Part shown: one piece after another, positions 9,391 through 22,000 of the stretch
How positions within the stretch are numbered: the first letter of the stretch is position 1
How the letters are laid out: the number at the start of each line of letters is the position of its first letter
Origin: Lunularia cruciata
Taxonomy: Eukaryota; Streptophyta; Marchantiopsida; Lunulariales; Lunulariaceae
DNA: 64,000 bases
Assembly (NCBI GenBank): GCA_948567375.1
Contig: OX419755.1
Location: 59,407,945-59,471,944 of the forward strand
Direction of reading: 5' to 3'
Translations under genes and position numbers: made by a program
Notes under the pieces: generated by a model
Seen by the model: the letters and a program-made list of their open reading frames with translations, nothing else
Told to the model about the DNA's origin: nothing
Databases searched by the model: none

Positions 9391-12203
9391 AAATGCTCAA
9401 ACTTGAGATCTGATCTAAGTTTTGATTGACTTATTACATAGAAGCGGTGCAAGGGAAAATTTGTGTAAGATAATGGACATTGGTAGTATCTTTAGGCCTA
9501 GTGCAATTGATGGTACTTTTGATCAAGTATTACTTGATTTTGTAGATTTGTTGATAGTTTGAGTAATCATGCACTAAAGCACTACCAAGTTTTTGTTATG
9601 ATCTTGATTGTTTATTAGGCCTTATGTGAAAGCGCTACCAAAATTTCCCATAATTGTGAAATTGGGTGTTCAGTTGCATTGACATAGGAGCACAAGAGGT
9701 GGACTGTTGCAAAATTGGACCCAAGTGAAAAATTATGGTTGGAGGTTCTTATCCACCCAATTGGAGGAATTGGTTACATTTGGTGGAGGATTTGGAGGTT
9801 GGCTTGATATAGCAAAGGTCTACTAGAGTTGACAAAAGTCCAATTAGCTAGATTTGGGAACACCACTCTTTTGAATCCCCAAAGTAAGGAGAGTTTTGAA
9901 GGTTGACTCAAGTCAGATAGGCTTTTAGAGGTCTTGAAGTAGCAACAAAGGAGGCCTCAATTGGCTAAATTTGGCATTTTGAGGCACAAAGCTATGAGCA
10001 AGAGAGGCTACAAAGATCTTTGACCAATTGGTGGAGGATTTAGAGGCTGGCTAGATGTAACAAAGGTCTATCAAAGTTGGTGGAAGTCCAATTGGGAGTA
10101 ATATTATTTAAATTATCAAAGTAGGGATAGTTTGGAGGTCAACCTTAGTTGGAAAGGCTTTTGGAGGTCTCAAAGTGAGTTTTTCCTAAGTTGGAGAGGG
10201 TTCTAGAGGTCTTGAAGTGGTAACAAAGAAGGCCTTAATGGGCATTTTGATGAACAGAGCTATGGGCTAAAGAGGCTACAAAGGCCCAAAAGAGCCAAAT
10301 TGGTAGAGGATTTGGAGGTTTTTCTGGATGTAGCAAAGATCTACTAGAGTTTGCAAAAGTCCAATTTGCTAAATTTGGTGGTGGTAATTCTGGAGCACCA
10401 CTCTTTTGAATTCCCAAAGTAGGGAGAGTTTTGGAGGTCAACTTGCATTGGAGATGCTTGGAGAGTTTTGGAGGTTGACTTGAATTGGAGAGGCTTGTAA
10501 GAGGATTTAGGGGTTGGTCAAATGTAGTAAAGATCTACCAAAGTTAGACAAAGTCTAATTGGCTAGGTTTGGAGGCACCACTCTTCTAAATTTCTTAAAG
10601 TAGGGAGAGTTTTGGAGGTCAACATGTGGAGAGGCTTCTAAGGTCTCAAAGTGAGTTAGGTCCTAAAGACTAATGGAGGGCAATTAACCCTATCCTTGGT
10701 GATCTTGGTAGTATGGGAGTAGATGGATGTTCCTATTATATCAAATATCAAATGGTGGTAGAGTCAATCCAATTGGATTTGTGAGATAGAGGGTTATTGT
10801 TTGGACTTCTTGTGATTAAATATCCCCTATTCTTTATTTCTAATTTGTGCACCATATTTTTATGAGGTGCCATAATATTTGGAGTGTTGGTAATCTAGTG
10901 TGCTCTTGATAGTGAGGTTGGAGTGATGACCAACCAAACTACTTGTATTTCTCCTTGATGAGATAGGAAGTAATGACCTCTAGATCATGAGAGTGCATGT
11001 TGTGAGGGCAGATTATAGGTCACCCTTTCTTTTAGTATAGTTGTCATGCTAGAGGTACTTCAGTTATATGGGGAGGAGGGGGGGAGGGTGGAGGGTTGTA
11101 TATCTAGTTGTTGGTGGCTACAAATTTTTTTGGGGTACATTGTCACAATATAGTTCTCCAAGGAGTTGCAAGGGGATTCACTATAGTATGTAGTGCATTA
11201 ACATATAGTGGTATGCAATATCAGTTGGTGTCTCAAGTTCTAATGAGGAAATAGATTGATTCTAGTTTTGACATGGTAGTTGATATAGTTGAGAGTTCAC
11301 ATTGTGTGTCCATATTGTTGTTGTGAAACATGGACAATTACCATGAGTTCAAGTGAGCACAAATGGATGAGATTGACCTAAGGAGGTAATATTGGTCTCC
11401 AAACTACATCTTCATCACTTCAAGCTTGGTTTCCAAAGGTATGCAAGCAATACCCATAAGTTCTAGCTCTAGTAAAGTTGATGTATCAAATGGTGGTGCA
11501 CTAGTTAAAAATGGCACTATCACAATTATAGGTAATATTATAGAAGGTAGTCCAATATTCAGTTTGAATTTCATGGTAAATTTCTTCTAATTCTTGAGGT
11601 AAAACTATTATGGAGTGTGGACTAACAAGTTGAAGAGCTTGTAGGAGTTCCAATGGAAGGGGTTGGAGAGAGCCTACATAAGGCATATACTTGTATGAGA
11701 TGGTGAGTCAATTTTACTCAAGGAGTTATTGAGATGCATGTCCAATTTTGATGTGGGATATTGGATAGGGAGCTATGATGTAGAGTACATGATGTTATAT
11801 TGTTATATGCTACCTCACCAACTTTGGTGGTACTCTTTGGTTTGGCAAAGTGTATTGAGCTCAACACTATAGAGGAGAGAATAATGACATCTAGATTTGG
11901 TAGGGAAATATGATACATAACAATAACTTCTATGATGAAACAAAGTACTCCATACCATATTTCCTTTCTAAGGTAAAGTGAACAACCTAATCTTATAAAA
12001 ACAAGTGGAATACCTAGTGCACCTAGACACTTAACTTAAGTTTTTTGGTCAATAGAAACTAGTGAGTGGAGGTGTTACTTGTTTTGGACTTGTGATGGAT
12101 CTCACCACAAGAGAGTGCACCCAAGGAAGTGAGTATGATACCTCGAGAGCCCTTTAGTTAACCTTAGGCAATGTGACCAGTGCTACATATTTGGTTACAC
12201 TAG
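9390..12203 (+). mobile_element. Copy C of the Ty3 family, left part (leader and gag)
   Basis: This stretch contains the untranslated leader with tandem repeats and a decayed gag. From about 10,680 to 12,180 it parallels copy A bases 370-1,995, including a zinc-knuckle region near 12,080-12,115. The homology stops at about 12,203, just after ACACTAG, and resumes at about 24,166 with TGGTGATCAATGC. In copy A the equivalent positions are contiguous (about 1,990-2,010). Copy B therefore inserted here and split C. All frames contain many stops. Confidence 0.82.
9783..10650 (+). repeat. Tandem repeats of ~190-280 bp in the retrotransposon leader
   Basis: Four diverged units begin near 9,783, 10,031, 10,312 and 10,497, each with a form of GTGGAGGATTTGGAGG. 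Each contains a block like GCAAAGATCTACTAGAGTT, then CCAATTGGCTAAATTTGG, CACCACTCTT and AGGGAGAGTTTTGGAGG. Spacing is about 248, 281 and 185 bp. Similar words occur in the left edge of copy A and, inverted, near 23,040-23,440 in copy B. The repeats are thus a property of the element's leader between LTR and gag. Confidence 0.78.
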
Positions 12204-12747
12204 TGTTGTGCATATATACATTGTTACACAACATACATAGCTATCAACATCATCTACTATAGAAGCAAAATTCCTACATAAGTCATACATGAAATCTAAA
12301 GTGCCACATTAATCAATTCATTTTTCTACTCAAATTAGATCTATGCTTGATCCTTCACTCAACAATCTATCAACAATTGGGCACTATTTATAGTCAAGCC
12401 ACACACCACTTTAGCTAAGAGACTCCAAGTGATACTCACCGACCTCTGTCCACCATAACCAAGAACTCAAAGGCTCAACATCAAGGAAGTGAGCTCTTTG
12501 GAGCTGCACTTTGAAGGTATACCTCTTTATTCAACATAGGTCTCCAGCCCTAATAGCACCACTAATGGCACATCCAATGGTACAAATGTTGCAAGTGACT
12601 ATAAGTCTCACCATGTGATAAGTAGCCCTAACATGAAATCTGACCACCAACAAGTAGTTCATGAGTAACTACCAAAATAATTATGACTACCACCACTACC
12701 ATCTAATATTCAAGCAAACTAGCTTTGGTGCTACAAATGTTGTGATA
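12204..12747 (-). mobile_element. 3' LTR of copy B
   Basis: On the minus strand it begins TATCACAACATTTGTAG at 12,747 and ends GCACAACA at 12,204. It aligns with the 5' LTR at 24,165-23,750 through the TTCAAAGTGCA and AGATTGTTGA blocks. It then carries an extra terminal segment of about 90 bp (12,303-12,213) absent from the 5' LTR. It directly abuts copy C sequence on its left, so it is the true outer end of the element. Confidence 0.72.
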
Positions 12748-13619
12748 CCTATCATGCATATATATGTTGTTACACAACATGCATCATTGTTAACATCATG
12801 CACTATAGAAGTACAACTCACACATAAGTCATACATTAGCTCTAAAGTGCCACAATGGCCTCCTAGTTGGCGGTTAGGTCCCCCTAACTCCAAATTGCTA
12901 TTTACTCTAAGTATGTGGTATACCCTATGGTGGGCAAAGATGAGGAGGCTATGTGCTATTGAGTCCTATTGTTTATTGCCTATCTGCAATTTATATCACA
13001 TAAAGGGTGAACTAGCTATAGGTCAAGTACATATAGGACATAACCACTATCATTGAGAAGCCACTGTGAGGAGAGGAGTCAAACATACCATATGAAATCC
13101 TCTCAAATAGCTATCACACACCAACATAGTAGCAACTCCACCAAAAGAGTCATAACATACATTGCAAGCCTACATGTACAAGTGCCAATCTTGGATATAT
13201 AGTGCCATCAATGTTTTGGGAGGTGGCATGGTGCACAATTGTACACATGATCCTTCCAAAAACCACCATCATGTCTTTCCAACATGAAGATTCCAAAAGG
13301 CAAAATCTCACGCACTCTCAAGATAGTGCAACCTATAGTAACATCAAGTGTTAGTGGTGTAGTTTGTTATAGATATACATAGTCACATGGATGAAATCAA
13401 TGGATCAAAGATTTATAACCTCCTCTTTGAATAGTAGCATAGCATAAATTATCCATATGATGAGCAATTGTAAGTTCTTAAAGGCCATTGGCATCACTCT
13501 CCAAAAGATCTCTGTCATTGAGAACACACACTCACTCATACATCTAGATCATCCAAGTTCAAAACTACAGTAGCATCTCAAGGAATGGCTGTAGGTAAAT
13601 GTAGATCTTGTCCATAGAG

Positions 13620-14382
13620 TAGAAGGTAAAGAGAGAGGGATGCTAAGAAGGCTTGGCAGCTGAACTGATAGCCCATGGCCAACCAAGGTAATTTGAGATC
13701 CTAATCTCCCAAGTGGCCTCTCTGCAAACCATACTTATACAATCCTCACCATCTACACCACTCTCTCTACTAAGCCATTTGCCTCAAGGTGATCTTGGAA
13801 GGTAATACAATGATCAATCAAGGCCTTGTCACACAAGACTTGAAACTCACCTAAGTACTTTGTACCTTGATTAGTCAAAACCTCAATTGATGCACCAAAA
13901 TGACTAAGAACTTGACCCATGAACAAGTAAGTTGTCACTTCATTAAACTTGTCAAGAAGTGCCACCAACTCAATCCACTTGGAGAAGTGCTCCTCCATAA
14001 CCAAATTATATCAATGATGTCTCACAATCAATGGTAAAGGTCCAACAAAGTCAAAACTCCATCAATAACACAATTACATGATAGATAATAGATGTAATTA
14101 TGGCAGAAGAGCATTAAACTTAGTAACAAATCACACATTTGGCAACAAAATACTATACATTGGTTTGCATACTACACCACCAATAATGACTTTGGAGTAA
14201 GCTAAAGGTATGCTTTACTCCAAAATGTCCTAGCTCCTCATGAGCATGATGGACCAACTATGATTTTTGAAATAGAAGTAGTACTACTTCCACTCTACCA
14301 TCCTTCTCTACACAAAAAAGATGTTTGCCTTCCAATCCAAACCACATGGCTTGTTGAAGAACACAATCCCTCTCCTTGGCAC
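13620..14382 (-). pseudogene. Integrase relic of copy B, distal part
   Basis: The minus strand reads VMEEHFSKWIELVALLDK from 14,001, then a VLTNQGTKYLGEFQ stretch near 13,890 in which the second catalytic Asp is now Asn, then CDKALIDHCITFQDH and ANGLVERVV near 13,760. An 83-codon open stretch (13,753-14,004) survives by chance. The 5' part of the integrase region lies at 17,571-17,780, on the far side of the 3.2-kb insertion. Confidence 0.85.
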
Positions 14383-15509
14383 TACAGTAGGGATCATATG
14401 GTCTCAAGAATGCACAGGGCACCTGGCTGCTTGTGCTAAGACTGCACTATTTGTTAGTGACTCAAAAGCTTTCCTGCAGTCTGACATTGTCTCTACTCTT
14501 TGCCTTGATGGTAGTTCCCTTTTTGCTGGAACAACTTGTCCATGGTTGCTCTTGGCTATAGACTCTTCTTAAGGTCTTTTTGTGTTGATTTTTCTTGGGA
14601 TAATGTTGACCTTCACGGATCACCAAGGACTATTCATGTTCTATTATTATTGGGGTTTGTATTACATGTTACAAGTTATAGGGCCAGATTCAATCAGTGC
14701 AATCAGATCAATGCTTTGACCCGTCTGCATAAATTGGACTGGAAGCTTTGAGAATGGAGTCCCATTTCCTTGACACCCTTTACAAAATAAAGTGAGTGCA
14801 ATCACTCATGAATCCACATAGCATTCACCACAATCAAGTCTCACAATTTATAAACCCACTCAGGAGGAAGCAAAACGGCTCCAAAGCAAACAATGACCAC
14901 ACCTAAATTTCACCAACGGCTCAAGCAAGAAAAGGAAAGAACCTATTACAACCAAGTTTTAATCCTACAACACAACAATTTAACTCTTTGTTTTGCCAAA
15001 GCTTCCCTTTGACCTTCCTTCCTTCATTGCTCTGCTCTGCAACCCCTTCAAGAATTCCCTTCTTGCTAAGACACCAAACCCTTCAATATTCTTCCGGTTT
15101 CTCTCCTCAATGATCTGTCCTACAAAAGTCTCTTGACCCTTTCATGTCCAGCAAAAGCTCTCTTTCTATCCTCTGTCCTTTCTCTCCTCTGTCAACAACC
15201 CTTTTGCCCTTTGAGAAATTCTTCCTGTCCAGCCAATTCTCCTTCCCAATCTCTCTTCCCACTTCCTTTCTCTCTATTGTCAAAACCTTCCTTCAAGATC
15301 TCTTCCTTTCTTCAAAGACACTTTATCACTAATCTGTCCTGTCCAAACCTCTCTTTGGTACTTCACTCCTACAAAATTCCAAGTTTCCTATGTCTTGCAG
15401 CCCTTTGGGACCTTTTGTTTTTGTCTTAGCAAGGCTCTCCATGACTTCTATTCATTAGTTATCTGCTCTACCAAGCTCTCAAGAAATTCCCTTCCTTTCT
15501 TCTGTCCTA

Positions 15510-15766
15510 TCAAGAGCAACTCCTTCAATGCTCTTCCTAATTTCTCCCTCTCTTTTGTCTTGTCAAGCAACTCTTTTGATGCTCTTCTCAATTTCTCCCT
15601 CTCTTCTGTCATGTCAAGCAACTCTTTCAATACTCTTCTCAATTCCTCCCTCTCTTCTGTCCTATCAAGCAACTCTTTTGATGCTCATCTCAATTTCTCC
15701 CTCTCTTTTGTCATGTAAAGCAACTCTTTCAATACTCTTCCCAATTCCTTCCTCTCTTTTGTCTTG
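15510..15766. repeat. 51-bp minisatellite, five units
   Basis: Units begin at 15,510, 15,563, 15,614, 15,665 and 15,716, each with TCAAGCAACTCTTT or a close variant. The period is exactly 51 bp except for the first unit (53). A partial sixth unit starts at 15,767. Because 51 is divisible by three, one minus-strand frame stays open through most of it (15,448-15,672) and reads as a 17-residue repeat, LLDMTEEREKLRRAS-like, rich in Leu, Glu, Arg and Lys as in a coiled coil. Whether it was ever translated is unknown. Confidence 0.88.
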
Positions 15767-16498
15767 TCAAATCCTTGTTCAAGGGTTCTTTCTTTCTTAT
15801 GTCTCACTGTCCTACAGAACTCTCACGGATCTCTCTGGCCTGAATATTTTCTAGATCCCTCTATCTCAGCAGAAGTCTCTCTTATTCTATGCCTCTTCTT
15901 GCAAATGTGACTTCCAAAAACATCTCACTGATCTAGCAAAACTCTCAATCCTTTGATATTTCTTGCTGTCCAGATCCCAAAAGCTCTTAATACTTTTCTG
16001 TCCTGCCTAAGCTCTCATTTGAGAGATCATTTTGTCATGCAAAAACTCTCAAAAAGCTTCTCCTTCTTCCATAATCTCCTTTGATTATACATTTTCCTTT
16101 GAGAATTCACCCTTTCTGCCAAAGATTCCCCAAACTTTATTCTTGCAAACCTTCATGTCTAAGCTCTTCCAAATTCTCTTCTTGCCAAACACTCAATATC
16201 TTACTGTTCTAGAAAAACCTTCAACATCTTACTTTTCTAGAAAACCCTCAACCCTATCCCAAGTGTTCTATCCTACCAACTTCTTTGAGAGTTTACATCT
16301 CCTGCCAGAGTTCTCCTTCCAGAGTTCACTCTCCTACAAACTCATCAATAGTTCTTCCTCCTTTGTCAAGCACTTTTTGAGAGTTCATTTCCTGTCCAAT
16401 TCTTTCTCAAGACTTCCTTCAAGTGCAGGCCATCACTTCCTTGAAAATTTTTCACTTCTTGCCAAAATCCTCTCTTCTGCCCTTTGATTCTGCACTTT

Positions 16499-16702
16499 CT
16501 CTCCCCATCCCCAAAACCTTCATCAACAGTTCACTCATAATGTCAAAGCAGTCCCTTTTGTCCTTCGATCAGGCACCTTTTTTCTTTGGCTCTGAAACCC
16601 CTCTCCCCGTCCCCAAAACCTTCATCAAGAGTTCACTCATAATGTCAAAGCACTCCCTTTTGTCCTTCAATCAGGCACCTTTTTTCTTTGGCTCTAAAAT
16701 CC
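16499..16702. repeat. 102-bp tandem duplication
   Basis: The two units are 16,499-16,600 and 16,601-16,702. They differ at only a handful of bases, and a partial third begins at 16,703. Each contains CCAAAACCTTCATCAA and GGCACCTTTTTTCTTTGGCT. The period equals two 51-bp units, the period of the array 0.9 kb to the left. This suggests the whole pyrimidine-rich block grew from a 51-bp or 17-codon repeat. Confidence 0.88.
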
Positions 16703-17570
16703 CTCTCCTTCTTCTCTTCTCTCCTCCCTATCCTGGTCTGCCCAAAACTCCCTTTGAAGAATCCCTTGTAAACCCTTCCACAGTTCTTCCTTTTGGTCAA
16801 GACCTTTCCTTTGATTTCAGCTGACTACTTCCTTGTCCTATTCCAACTATTAACACCAAATGAAGGCCTCCCTCCAGTGGCTATGATGTCTTGTCTTTTC
16901 TTCTCTCCTTCCCTTCTCCTTTCTTTGATCCCTCACTTGTCAGATGGCTTCCGAGCCCTCTCAATATTGATCTCCCTTCATTTAGCCAGAATATGGTTTT
17001 GAACTACAATATAGGTAGCCTACTCCATCTCCACCATAATAGTTTGCATTCAAATATTACTTCCACCCTTTTACCAATTAAGCTGCACTCACACTACTAA
17101 AATCACCCCTTTTCATCTCATTAGAACCGCTATCTCCATTTGCTGAATGAACAACATGCCTAACAAGCCTAGCCGTCTATTCACATAGGCATTGACAAGA
17201 CAAGTTAATGGATTAGATGGCAGCTGGCTATCTAGCTAACTAAATCTGGTCAGCCCACATAACTGGATGCTATTCTTGTGGCCCATTAATGTTGAAAAGG
17301 TGTTATGTTTAGTAGCATGATCAGGAGTTGTGAAAGCATTCTTCTCTACCTTCATTTTCTGTCCTACCTCTCTACCTTTTAATGCCTTTCTCTTGACTTG
17401 TGACTATCAACACATATAGCAACCCACTATTTTGACACTCTCAAGTTTCTACCTATGAAGTTTATATTGCTTGCAACTAGCACTTTTAAATACATCCACG
17501 TATTATTCTCCCGGTTTCTCTATTACACCAAATAGGACTAATGCAACCCGCAAATTACTTTCCTGACAAC

Positions 17571-17790
17571 AACACCAACTATGCTACCTACACACCAATG
17601 CAAAGATAATCCATCACTAAGACATCATCATGAATGTCTTGTTGAACTATACCAATATCTTTACCTTCTAGATATATGACCTCAATAACTCCTCCTATAT
17701 GCATTGAGAGAGATACCACCAAAGCCTCAAAAAATATATATAGAAAGGTAGATGCATGCCAACCTTGCATCATCTTCTCATCTATCTCAC
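17571..17790 (-). pseudogene. RNase H-integrase linker of copy B, proximal part
   Basis: A 61-codon minus-strand open stretch (17,588-17,773) parallels copy A at about 6,990-7,180. Both carry the words STFLxxxFEALVVSL and VMDYLCIGV (VMHYLCTGV in A). It is cut from the remainder of the integrase by the 3.2-kb insertion. This colinearity shows that the two sides once formed one element. Confidence 0.75.
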
Positions 17791-18349
17791 CATGCCAATG
17801 TGCTCCGTTCTGATCTTGCTAGCTGGAACAAGAGTTTCTACTCAACCTATTTGCATCATGGTTCACCACTCCAAGTCTATGAATAACCACAAAATTATAT
17901 TCTTGTAAAATTAGAGCCCATCATGCAAGCTTCCTTAAAAGCTTGTTGGACTCCATCAACCACTTTAGTTGTTGATGATCAATGATGGGAGTGAAAGGTT
18001 TACTAAATAGAGGACATAAAAATGTGTTATTGCCAATACAATTGCCAAGCATTCCCTCTCATATGAACTACACTTTGCCTTGCTGAATTGTTGAAGCAAC
18101 TTGCATAGGCCACCACAAACTCCTTCCCCTCATCATCATGTTAGGTGAGCAATACATTAAGCCCCAACATACTCCAATCAATGTGAACTTGGATTAGTCA
18201 TCCTCTCATTGGTCTCATAAGAATAGAGGCATATGTCAACCTCTCCTTGAGCTATAAAAAAGCTTTGTCTTGCTCATCTCTCCAACAATACTCATGTGTA
18301 AGCTTGGTTAACTTTGTCAAGGCCTTGGCAATGGCACTAAATGCTCTAA

Positions 18350-19050
18350 TATATCAATGATATAATTTTGCCAACTCAAGGAATGCTCACACTCTACTCA
18401 CATCCGTAGGCCAAGAAATATGTGCAATGGCCTCTACCTTGGTCTATTGAATGCCAAGTCTTCTAAGGTAGATAATTTGACCCAAATACTTCACCTACTT
18501 GTGGAAGAATCTATACTTCCCAAGATGTAATTTAAGTCTATGAGATCTCAATCTCTCAAACACCTCTAACAAATGTCTCTCATGTTCCTTGACAATAGTG
18601 TCATAGACCAAAATCATCAATATAGCACCAAGTAAAATCCAATCTTGTTTGGATCATATCCATGATCCTCTAGAACTCGGCAAGAGCATTCTTTAATCTA
18701 GATGATAATAATCTCCATTGATATAATACATCCTTACCATGAGCATTAATAGCCCAGAATGTTATCTTGGACTTATGCTCCTCCCTAATCAGCATTTAAT
18801 GATATCCTACTTGAAGATCCAAAGTGTTGAAGACTTTGCATGCCCAATGTATCAAATATCTCCTCCAATTAAGCATGGCATACCAATCAACCTTAGTCTA
18901 GCGGTTGATAGACTAAGATCTCTACACATTCACCTACTTATATAATTGCCATGCATATCCTTCTTGGTTGGCATCATTGTAGCTGAAGTATACTCTCCAT
19001 GTGAAATCTCTACCAAACCAGAATCTAAAGGGTCTCTCCTCCAACTTTGA
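18350..19050 (-). pseudogene. Reverse transcriptase relic of copy B
   Basis: On the minus strand, remnants of the RT run from about 19,050 to 18,350. The catalytic YIDDILVY region lies near 18,632-18,605 but has a small deletion that shifts the frame after YID. Downstream words about LRSHRLKLHLGK and a KYLGQIIYL-like thumb motif near 18,470 match the other copies. RNase H follows at about 18,150-17,880. No functional enzyme could be produced. Confidence 0.8.
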
Positions 19051-22000
19051 ATCAATGCTCTTTCCATGTCACTATATTTGTAGGGATGTCAAAAAATAGG
19101 TGTATCATTAGTAAACTCAATCCAAATACTAGGTTCCTTTAGAGCAACCAAATCCTTCATATTAGAGGTTAAATAACTCATATAGCTCCTCAAGAACCTC
19201 CCAACTCTCCGTCTTTCTCCTCTTGTAAACTTAGGTCCAATGACTAGCTCCCAAGTATCTTCAATAACTAATGTAGGAGTGGAAAACATAATGTAACACC
19301 CATTTGTGCATGTGTGTGGTATTGCAATATTTAGCTTAGTATTACAAGTTCTTGAGAGATATTAATTTATATAGATAAAGGATGGTTCTACATTAGTCAT
19401 GATTAGCTAAAGTTGGTCATAGCTAAGATAGAAGGGACCTTACTTTAGAGGAAATGGAAAAGATGAGCACCACTATTTTGGATTCTAATGTGTTAATTTT
19501 GTATTATTCCTAGATGTTTGGCTTTGAGGAAAGAGTTGAGAACTCTTGGGCTTGCAAGCCTTTTTGTTTTGGATTCTTCAGTAGTCCAAGGATAGCCCAT
19601 ATGAAGGAATACTTGACTCAATGGTTGGGTCAAGATAAGATCACATGCTTAGTGGAATATGCCCATGTGGATGGATATTCCTTTATACTTTTTGACTTTG
19701 CTTGACTTTTAGCCTAGTAACTTGAGTTATTGTGGTAAATAGTAACTTTAGTGCGTAACTATTTCACAAGTATATAAACAAGGGGTGAGGAGGTACTCAT
19801 CATCCTTTCATTTGCAACTATCTCTCTCTCATTGAGTTCTTTCTGAGCAATGTCTTGAGTGTTGTAGTGTTAGCCGGAGGAGTAGGATGGAGTTGGGGTT
19901 CCTTATCTTCTTAGTCCATGGTGCGCTACCATAATAGACATCAGAGGTTCATCCTAAGTGAAAGACAAGTCGGCTCACAATACTGATTGGCTGCTACACT
20001 AAGCCCTTACTCCCAACTACTAGAGTTCCCAACCTAAATGTGGAAAACTCCCTCTAATTTGGCTGCAAGCTCTATACATCCTCTAGTTACATCCCAAGTG
20101 AACCCAAGTAGACCATGCTCACGTAGATGGACCCCAAGTAGAACACTCTCAATAGTAGCCATTGGGTGTGTCCCAAGAATACCCTACTCACTTGATCCAT
20201 TCCCCCAACATGTGCTTCAATCATCTTGATAGGCACAAAGCTCACAAGTGTTTGAGTGGTGATGCATATCAAGCACATCCTACATTGCTCTACCAAGCCA
20301 AGGTTCAAAATCTAGATGAAACAATTCAGGCCCATAGTCTAGCCTAACATCTGATGCTTAGATGCATCTAACAATAATGTAACAGAGGTATTATTGGTAC
20401 AAAACCAATTGTTATAACTATGAGTCCCAAAAAACTCTAGGACCCCTTTCTCAAAAAGCATGGGAGGTTAGGAAACTCATAAGTGTGGGTAAAGTGGCTC
20501 TAAGCTATCTAACAAAGTTCACCATTACCATAGATGACTTATCAACCACCACCGCCATCCAACATCCAAAATGTCATCAACAGTAAGGTGGTCTAGTTGT
20601 TGAATCCCATCATAAGCACAATATAGAACCTTCTTACCAAGAGGTAAGAAGTTCATCCACCAAAGACAAAGATGAAGAGTCCGTGATCCCACTCTAGTTG
20701 CATCCAACAACATGGTAGGTCTTGTCCAAGAATGGACTAGATGTGTACTCACCACTACCCAAGTACGAGAATCATCCATCAAAAGGATGTGCTCTAAAAT
20801 GTAGGTTGGAGAAATGGACTCATGAACCTAGAGATGTTGTAGTTTACATAATATCTCCCAAAACACACCAAAATGTAGATCCTAAAGACTCCAATCTTGG
20901 CCAGCATGGGTATGTCCCTTACATTGCCATCTAAAAATCACCAAATGAATAGGACCATGTCTCTCCAAATCTTGCACCCCCAACAAGGACATGTTTGAAG
21001 GTATGATCTTTTGATAATCTTTAAGTGCTAACTTGGTAATAACTCAAGATACCAATAAGCCAAGTATACCATATGATGTAGAGAGACTCACCTAGTAGTC
21101 TTATCTCTCTCCACATACAAGTACCTTTGTACTTGTATACTTGCCTATAATATCACAACTAGTTTAGTGCTAATCCCACCAAATAACTCCAATAGACATA
21201 CTTCCTCTCCTAGATACTACCAAGCAATGAGTGTGGTATCCAAAGATGACAAGGTAATAGACTCCAAATGCTCATCTTCACATTGATCTCCTAGTGATGC
21301 AAAGACTCCACTCCAAGCTTGTTGCACCAATTGATCCGCATGTTGATGCAATACCTCCTTAGAACTCCATAATGGAACATCCAAGGTAGATGGAATGATC
21401 CGACTCATACTCAAAATCCAAGAGATCTTCTCTAGTTCTAGATTATCTTCTACATGGCATTTATCTTCTATAAGTCACAAGGCCAAGTAATAGAACCATT
21501 GAAAGCTAAAATCATGGCCATGGTCCTTGATTATATTGAGCCAAGACTACCATTACTAAAGCATATTAGTATGCAACATACTCGTACCTCACCTAATTGC
21601 CAACTTGGTCTATAGGAGTTTGTTTCTTCCCAATAGTCAATATTGAAACCCATGGGGTATAACACTACTCTATCAACTAGCACATCATATGACTTTGCTT
21701 CTATCACAATGGCTTGAGCTCTTACCATAGACCTATCAGTCAGATGTCCAAGCTGAATCTAGACAATGAGCTCTCCACATGTTACGTATTATGTAGAACC
21801 ACCTCCTAGAGATGTTTGGATTTGAAATGGACACCTCTCCACATTGGTCTTTCATAGCTCTAGATTGACAACTATAGCCTTCTCTAACATAAAGGGCTGC
21901 ATACCAAAATCTAATAAGACCTTCTATGGTGTATAGACTTTCCCTAAAAGTCCCACAAAATAGAAAATCCCTCTTTTGTTATCCAATAGGACAACTCTAG

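Larger units (their letters stand above)
14383..17570. mobile_element. 3.2-kb insertion of unknown type inside copy B
   Basis: Copy B homology to A stops after CTTGGCAC (14,382) and resumes at 17,571 with ACACCAACTATG. In copy A these points are contiguous near 7,190-7,205. Flanking pentamers GGCAC (14,378-14,382) and AACAC (17,571-17,575) would match after two G-to-A transitions. The insert starts TACAGTAGGG and ends CCTGACAAC, so terminal TG..CA is not clear. Its central 1.8 kb is pyrimidine-rich on this strand. CAG and CTG are much commoner than in the flanks, which suggests a later arrival. No transposase, RT or integrase motif was found. It could be a long solo LTR, a non-autonomous element or captured sequence. 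Confidence 0.7.

Noticed and set aside
15133..16824. Several plus-strand open frames of 100-150 codons rich in Ser, Leu, Phe and Pro
   Set aside because: They arise from a pyrimidine-rich repetitive tract. Frames overlap each other, have no domain and no splice context. If anything was coding it was the opposite strand.
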